From Chitinophaga pinensis (GTDB taxonomy: Bacteria; Bacteroidota; Bacteroidia; SXHM01): a DNA stretch of 9,958 bases. Positions 5,944-9,958 of this stretch are shown here, in pieces. The stretch lies in the NCBI GenBank assembly GCA_945889235.1, contig CAMDBK010000087.1, positions 1 through 9,958 on the forward strand, given 5' to 3'. Below the pieces are notes generated by a model. The model saw only the letters and a program-made list of their open reading frames with translations. It was not told where the DNA came from and ran no database searches. The first letter of the stretch is position 1, and each line of letters opens with the position of its first letter. Position numbers and translations under genes: made by a program.

Positions 5944-6684
5944 TTAGATAACTTTTGCTTCAGTGTGCAACAGGTTTACCAGTTCAGCAACATTATCAGG
6001 GCTGATCATTTTAACCGCAGCTTTTGCAGGTGGCAATGTGAATACTTTTACAGAAGTAAGTTGAGCTACGTTTACAGGAGTAACTACTGTCAATGGTTTT
6101 GTGCGTGCTGCCATAATTCCGCGCATGTTAGGGATGCGTGCTTCCGCCATTCCTTTCTGGCAGCTTACTACAAATGTTCCGGTAACTTCTACTGTTTCGT
6201 AACCGCCTTCAATGTTGCGTTTCATAGTTGCTTTTCCGCCATCAACATCCAGTGTGCTTGCATGTGAAACGTAAGGAACATTCATTAATTCTGCAATCAT
6301 TCCGCCTACTTCAGCACCATTGAAGTCAATGGTTTCTTTTCCGGTCATTATAATATCGTAGCCCTGTGTTTTTGCATATTCTGCAATTTGTGAAGCCACA
6401 TAAAATGATTCGTTTGAATTACCGTCAACTCTTACCGAGTCATTTGCCCCAATTGCCAATGCCTTGCGGATAATCTGGTCGTTGTCGGCAGGGCCAACAT
6501 TAATGATGGTAACTGTTCCACCTTGTTTTTCGGTGATTTCAAGTGCACGTACTAACGCGTACCACTCATCGTAAGGATTTACAATAAACTGAACTTTATC
6601 TTCATTGAATTTAGTATCGTTATCAACGAAGGAAATTTTTGTTGTTGTGTCGGGCACTTTGCTTATGCAGACTAATATTTTCAT
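5944..6684 (-). CDS. etfB: electron transfer flavoprotein beta subunit
   Basis: This is the partner of EtfA; in the family it binds AMP and contacts the dehydrogenases. The protein has 246 residues. It begins MKILVCISKVPDTTTKISF and has NPYDEWYALVRALE at 36-49, in place of the NPFDE-type motif of other phyla and matching my memory of Bacteroidota homologues. TGKETIDFNGAEVGGMIAEL at 114-133 forms the nucleotide-binding region. The family signature runs from about 154 to 197 (KRNIEGGYETVEV, then CQKGMAEARIPNMRGI, then KP). The ATG at 6684 gives the standard N-terminus, and an exact -7 box lies 38 bases upstream, making etfB the first gene of the etfBA unit. The GH13 gene upstream on the same strand ends 96 bases before it. 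Confidence 0.96.
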   Translation of the reverse strand: MKILVCISKVPDTTTKISFVDNDTKFNEDKVQFIVNPYDEWYALVRALEITEKQGGTVTIINVGPADNDQIIRKALAIGANDSVRVDGNSNESFYVASQIAEYAKTQGYDIIMTGKETIDFNGAEVGGMIAELMNVPYVSHASTLDVDGGKATMKRNIEGGYETVEVTGTFVVSCQKGMAEARIPNMRGIMAARTKPLTVVTPVNVAQLTSVKVFTLPPAKAAVKMISPDNVAELVNLLHTEAKVI

Positions 6685-6722
6685 TGCTTAATTAGTTAGT
6701 GATGGATTTTTTAAAACGGGTG

Positions 6723-6730
6723 CAAAGCTA
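6723..6730 (-). promoter_or_regulatory. -7 promoter element of the etfBA unit
   Basis: The minus strand reads TAGCTTTG, an exact TAnnTTTG match, 38 bases before the etfB ATG and in the gap after the GH13 stop. It indicates that etfBA has its own promoter rather than depending on read-through from the ceramidase-GH13 pair. A good -33 box is not visible. Confidence 0.5.
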
Positions 6731-6780
6731 ACAATTTATGAAAGTAAAAAAGCGGATTTTATTGATGAAAGAAATCAGGC

Positions 6781-8457
6781 TTATTTTACCGTAACAATCA
6801 TACCTAAAAATGGTTTTAAACTAATTGTTTTTTCAGGTGATTCTGGTGTTTTTAGCTCAGTAGAAAGCAGTGGGCTGAAATCAGTTGAGCTTATTGAGAA
6901 TTCTTTCTTATGTCTGCTGAAATTTATCAGTACAAGCAGTTTTTCCTTTCCATCAGTTCTGTAGTAGCCCAACACTTTTGTTGGAAGTTCTTTTTTAGAA
7001 ATTAATTCCAGTTTACCTGTTTGCAGCGCTGAATGATTATTGCGTGTCTGAGTTAAGTTTTTGATAAAATTAAACATGGAGTTTTCATCCTTGTTTTCTG
7101 AAGCAACGTTTATAGTTTTGAAATTCTCACCAACAGGCAACCATGTTTTTTCCGCATCTGAAAAGCCTGCATTTTTTGTACTGTCCCATTGCATAGGTGT
7201 GCGCATTTCGTCACGGTTGAGTGTTTCGCCAACCATATCAACAAGAAGTCTTGGCAATCCCGGACGCAGATGTGCAACGGGGTCTAAAGCCTTACGGTAA
7301 GGCATCCGCACATCGGTCATTCCAATTTCTTCACCATAATAAAAGCAGGGTGTTCCTCTTGCTGTGAATTGTAAAAGGTGCAGCAGCTTTGCTTTATCCA
7401 TGTTGACTTTCAGTCGCCTTGCCATGCGCCTGCGGTCATGGTTGCTGAATACATACACCGGATTGAACGGTGCAGAAAAATCTTTTTCCATGCTTTCAAT
7501 TAATTTGTGAAAGTAGTTTGCCTTGAACTTGAAGCGCAGCATTTCAAAATCAAAAGCAAGACCAAGCCCGTCATTCTTTTCTTCACCCAAAAAACGCCTT
7601 ATCATCTGGTGATTTCCGAATACTTCGCCCAACAAAATCTTATCTCCAAATGAATCGCAAACTGCACGCAGCTCTCTTGCAAAACCAAAACTCTCGGGCT
7701 GATTAACATAACCTTTAATGGTTTTGCGGTAGTCTTTTGCATTGTGTTTTTCCATCACTGCCTTGCGTGATGCAGCATTGTTACGGAAAAGTGAATCTTT
7801 GTAAATAGAGTTGAACATGTCTAACCGAAAACCATCAACACCTTTTCCGAGCCAGAATTTTACTACATCAAACATCGCGCGTTTTACTTCGGTATTACGG
7901 TAATTCAAATCAGGCTGAAAGGGCAGAAAGCTTGCCCAGTAATATTGGTCGCGCTCTTTTGAATAGTGCCAGCCTTTTTGTTTTAATGCAGATATCCAGC
8001 CGTTGGGTTTGTCGCGCCAGATATACCAATCCGCCTTCGGATTATTTTTGGGTGAAGCCGATTCTTTAAACCACGGATGCTCATCGGAAGTATGATTCAT
8101 CACCATGTCTAACACAATTTTCATTTTGCGTTTATGAACTTCATCGAATAGTTTTTGTGCGTCTTCCAGTGTTCCGTATTCAGGCGCTATGCCTGTATAA
8201 TCCGAAATATCATAACCAAAATCTTTTTGTGGTGAACTGAAAAACGGAGAGCACCAGATGGTTTCAAACCCTAATGATTTGATGTAATCTAATTTTTGAA
8301 TTATGCCTTTGATGTCGCCAATCCCATCGCCATTGCTATCGTAGTAGGAGCGGGGATAAATCTGGTAAATAGTAGTTTGGTGGTACCAGGGTTGGGCTAT
8401 AGAATTTCCTGTCAACAGGAAAGAAAGAATAGAAATTATCAGCCACTTATTCTGCAT
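6781..8457 (-). CDS. secreted GH13 alpha-glucosidase (oligo-1,6-glucosidase-like)
   Basis: This is a glycoside hydrolase family 13 enzyme of 558 residues from the chosen start. A signal peptide (MQNKWLIISILSFLLTGNSIAQ) directs it out of the cytoplasm, probably to the periplasm. All conserved regions are present, numbered from this start: a calcium-loop-like DSNGDGIGD at 40-48, region I DMVMNH at 117-122, region V QPDLN at 181-185, region II GFRLD with nucleophile D213, region III GEVF with acid/base E278, and region IV FSNHD with D341. QPDLN marks the alpha-glucosidase/oligo-1,6-glucosidase group acting on short oligosaccharides. The residue after the nucleophile is Met, where isomaltases have Val and maltases Thr or Ala, so linkage preference is unclear. 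The catalytic set is complete. Start choice: ATGs at 8502 and 8469 are in frame, but 8457 gives the cleanest signal peptide and only an 11-base overlap with the ceramidase gene upstream. Trehalose- or sucrose-acting relatives are possible. Confidence 0.88.
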   Translation of the reverse strand: MQNKWLIISILSFLLTGNSIAQPWYHQTTIYQIYPRSYYDSNGDGIGDIKGIIQKLDYIKSLGFETIWCSPFFSSPQKDFGYDISDYTGIAPEYGTLEDAQKLFDEVHKRKMKIVLDMVMNHTSDEHPWFKESASPKNNPKADWYIWRDKPNGWISALKQKGWHYSKERDQYYWASFLPFQPDLNYRNTEVKRAMFDVVKFWLGKGVDGFRLDMFNSIYKDSLFRNNAASRKAVMEKHNAKDYRKTIKGYVNQPESFGFARELRAVCDSFGDKILLGEVFGNHQMIRRFLGEEKNDGLGLAFDFEMLRFKFKANYFHKLIESMEKDFSAPFNPVYVFSNHDRRRMARRLKVNMDKAKLLHLLQFTARGTPCFYYGEEIGMTDVRMPYRKALDPVAHLRPGLPRLLVDMVGETLNRDEMRTPMQWDSTKNAGFSDAEKTWLPVGENFKTINVASENKDENSMFNFIKNLTQTRNNHSALQTGKLELISKKELPTKVLGYYRTDGKEKLLVLINFSRHKKEFSISSTDFSPLLSTELKTPESPEKTISLKPFLGMIVTVK

Positions 8458-9235
8458 GTTCCGAAACATAATACCTGAACAAAAAATACAACGAGATAGC
8501 ATTCAGTAAGTGCCAGATACCATGCCCTTGTATCAGTGAATACGGGTCGCATAGGCTGGTTTCATTTTGCCATAAATTCCAGATGAAGAAAGCGAGCAGC
8601 AGCGCGCCAAAACTCAGAAAAGCCCATTTGCTTTCGTGTTGGGTTTTGCGGACAAATATGTTTAGTGCTTCCAATACTATTCCTGTGCCGACAAAAAATG
8701 CAAAAACTGTATTGCCGAAAAAATCAAAGATGAAATGAACATTCTGGAAGTTTGACCAAACGCAAAAACTCAAAACACAGATAAAGATTACGGAAAAATA
8801 AAGTGGTGATAATTTGAAGAAACGTTCAGCCGCATACGAAGCCAAAAATGATGCTATCAGATACATGGAGAGCATATCTAAAAACCCGCCAACAGCAGTA
8901 GTTGTAGCGTGCATTGCCATTGAGCCCGGACCAAGATAAACAACTAGGGAAGAAAAGAAAGCTGCATAAAATGTTTTTTGTGTAAGACTGTTTTTATTGT
9001 GGTTGTATTTTCCCTGCGATAATATCCAACCTATGTAAAGACCACAAAAAATAAAACCAAGATTTGACCATGTATTCACCGGTTGTTTAATCAAGCCCGG
9101 TCTGTCGGCTTCACAGAAAACAGAGCCAACTCCTGTGGGTTCGCCAAACCAGCCATTTACAATTACCAGAAATAATAATGCCGTTGTAATAACAGCAGTT
9201 GCAAGCGGAAAGAGGAAAACGGTTTTGTTCTTCAT
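8447..9235 (-). CDS. alkaline ceramidase-like integral membrane hydrolase (CREST superfamily)
   Basis: The 262-residue protein has about seven hydrophobic segments and matches the ceramidase family (PF05875), zinc-dependent membrane amidases that split ceramide into sphingoid base and fatty acid. The full zinc-site pattern is visible: S105 and H109 in GPGSMAMH, D120 in GFLDMLSMY, and H238 and H242 in QGHGIWHLLNA. As I recall human ACER3 (S77, H81, D92, H217, H221), the spacings Ser+4 His, His+11 Asp and HxxxH are the same. Family-typical FCE (40-42) and NTWSNLGF (54-61) precede the site. Other CREST members hydrolyse other lipids, so the ceramide substrate is inferred. An N-terminal hydrophobic stretch (residues 5-26) is probably the first membrane helix. 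The last codons overlap the GH13 start, implying co-transcription. An exact -7 box with a well-spaced -33-like box precedes the ATG. Confidence 0.85.
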   Translation of the reverse strand: MKNKTVFLFPLATAVITTALLFLVIVNGWFGEPTGVGSVFCEADRPGLIKQPVNTWSNLGFIFCGLYIGWILSQGKYNHNKNSLTQKTFYAAFFSSLVVYLGPGSMAMHATTTAVGGFLDMLSMYLIASFLASYAAERFFKLSPLYFSVIFICVLSFCVWSNFQNVHFIFDFFGNTVFAFFVGTGIVLEALNIFVRKTQHESKWAFLSFGALLLAFFIWNLWQNETSLCDPYSLIQGHGIWHLLNAISLYFLFRYYVSEHAE

Positions 9236-9245
9236 TTCAGGTTTT

Positions 9246-9276
9246 CAAAAGTATGATTCTTTCCTGTTCATCTAAA
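9246..9276 (-). promoter_or_regulatory. promoter of the ceramidase-GH13 unit
   Basis: The minus strand has a -33-like TTTA (9273-9276, one mismatch from TTTG), then 19 bases, then an exact -7 box TACTTTTG (9246-9253). The box ends 10 bases before the ceramidase ATG. This is the best-spaced promoter in the window. It lies back to back with the promoter of the right-edge gene in a 69-base divergent spacer. Confidence 0.6.
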
Positions 9277-9289
9277 CACAGATTTCTAT

Positions 9290-9297
9290 TAGCTTTG
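9290..9297 (+). promoter_or_regulatory. -7 promoter element of the right-edge gene
   Basis: TAGCTTTG is an exact TAnnTTTG match ending seven bases before the ATG at 9305. Transcription would start only a few bases before the start codon. At the matching 19-base spacing upstream, the sequence TTCA (9267-9270) is a poor -33 box. Confidence 0.45.
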
Positions 9298-9304
9298 CGC
9301 TGCA

Positions 9305-9958
9305 ATGAAAAAAGCATTACTAATTATCATTTGTCTCCCGATAGCTATCGGGATGTCAATTATCAATTGTTTTTCGCAGGTGAATCTCAAAGACTCCATG
9401 GTAACTGCTCCTATGTTTTGTTTTTCATATGCATTTCAAATTCCGGGAGGTGATATGAAAACACGCTTTGGCACTAATTCCAATGCCGGAGCTGATATAA
9501 TGGTGAAGAATAAAAAGAACTGGGTTTTTGGAGTTGACTTCCATTATTTCTTTGGAACAGATGTAAAAGAAAACACCATTCTTGATGGTATGAAAACCAA
9601 AGAAGGTGAGGTTATTGGTCAGGACGGGCAATTTGCCGATATGGCAATTTTTGAAAGAGGTTATACCACTTGTGCTAAAATCGGAAAGATATTTCCACTC
9701 GGAAAACCAAACAGAAATTCAGGAATTATTTTCACAACGGGTGCAGGTTTAATGCAGCATAAAATACGGATTGATGTAGCCAACAATACTGCACCTCAAC
9801 TTACAAAAGATACCAAGAAAGGATACGACAGACTTACCAATGGTTTTATGCTCGACCATTTTTTGGGTTACATGTTTCTGAGCAACAAACTTCTGATGAA
9901 TTTTTATGGCGGGGTTGAATTTATTCAGGCATTTACCAAAAGCAGAAGAAGCTATAAC
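9305..9958 (+). CDS. unrecognised secreted protein, possibly outer-membrane beta-barrel; 3' end cut by window
   Basis: An open frame of 218 codons runs from the ATG at 9305 to the right edge without a stop. The N-terminus MKKALLIIICLPIAIGMSII followed by NCFSQ is a signal peptide of the Bacteroidota style. The residue before the cysteine is Asn, so this is not a proper lipobox. The mature part alternates polar and hydrophobic residues in glycine-rich strands, such as NWVFGVDFHYFFGTDV, GIIFTTGAGLMQHKIRIDV, FMLDHFLGYMFL and LLMNFYGGVEFIQAF, which suggests membrane-spanning beta strands. I do not recognise a named family. PIAIG in the signal peptide is encoded by an 18-bp palindromic repeat at 9336-9353. 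The start is supported by an exact -7 box seven bases upstream and by the signal peptide. It diverges from the ceramidase gene. Confidence 0.75.
   Translation, partial: MKKALLIIICLPIAIGMSIINCFSQVNLKDSMVTAPMFCFSYAFQIPGGDMKTRFGTNSNAGADIMVKNKKNWVFGVDFHYFFGTDVKENTILDGMKTKEGEVIGQDGQFADMAIFERGYTTCAKIGKIFPLGKPNRNSGIIFTTGAGLMQHKIRIDVANNTAPQLTKDTKKGYDRLTNGFMLDHFLGYMFLSNKLLMNFYGGVEFIQAFTKSRRSYN
9336..9353. repeat. 18-bp perfect palindrome inside a signal-peptide coding region
   Basis: TCCCGATAGCTATCGGGA is a perfect palindrome with no spacer. In the frame of the right-edge gene it covers the end of a Leu codon, CCG ATA GCT ATC GGG (Pro-Ile-Ala-Ile-Gly), and the A of a Met codon. I recall this motif as a common dispersed repeat of Bacteroidota. 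It begins 31 bases after the A of the start codon, so in mRNA it could form a hairpin close to the ribosome start site. Confidence 0.85.

Noticed and set aside
8458..8502. Longer GH13 start at 8502 or 8469
   Set aside because: The added residues precede a good signal peptide and deepen the overlap with the ceramidase gene; the 8469 start remains possible.

Overview
The window looks like a piece of a low-to-moderate GC chromosome from a member of the Bacteroidota. The evidence is exact matches to the phylum's unusual -7 promoter element (TAnnTTTG) in front of six genes, A-rich leaders without Shine-Dalgarno sequences, a DUF3276/PUR single-domain protein, Bacteroidota-type electron transfer flavoprotein (ETF) subunits (NPYDEWYA in EtfB), and several small intergenic repeats that I recall from genomes of this phylum.

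Layout. At 1-989 (minus) is the 5' part of dnaN, cut by the left edge. It diverges from a PUR/DUF3276 gene (1199-1561, plus). A bidirectional hairpin terminator (1572-1599) separates that gene from tRNA-Pro(GGG) (1606-1679, minus), whose upstream side holds two nested inverted repeats (1686-1775). Two plus-strand genes follow: a lipid kinase of the diacylglycerol/sphingosine kinase family (1867-2796) and a secreted protein made almost entirely of MORN-variant repeats (2868-4175). They converge on a minus-strand block: ceramidase-like membrane hydrolase (9235-8447), secreted GH13 alpha-glucosidase (8457-6781, overlapping the ceramidase gene), etfB (6684-5944), etfA (5881-4901) and a DUF151 bifunctional nuclease with a C-terminal UVR motif (4799-4197). 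At the right edge, an unrecognised secreted protein (9305 onward, plus) diverges from the ceramidase gene and runs off the window.

How the genes work together. EtfB and EtfA form one heterodimer that carries electrons from acyl-CoA-type dehydrogenases. From memory, a DUF151 nuclease gene commonly follows them in this phylum. The ceramidase and GH13 genes overlap and are probably co-transcribed. The lipid kinase and the ceramidase could both act on sphingolipids, which many Bacteroidota make, but they lie in separate transcription units and this link is speculation.

Most of the window is ordinary core genome. The more unusual content is between and inside genes. Four different short repeats occur in 10 kb: a 19-bp perfect inverted repeat after etfA, a CACCCTGAGCG...AAGGGT element between etfB and etfA, a CTTTGC tandem array before the MORN gene, and an 18-bp perfect palindrome lying in frame inside the signal-peptide codons of the right-edge gene. 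I found no mobile element, CRISPR array or clear defence system, and no stretch over 300 bases lacks a gene.
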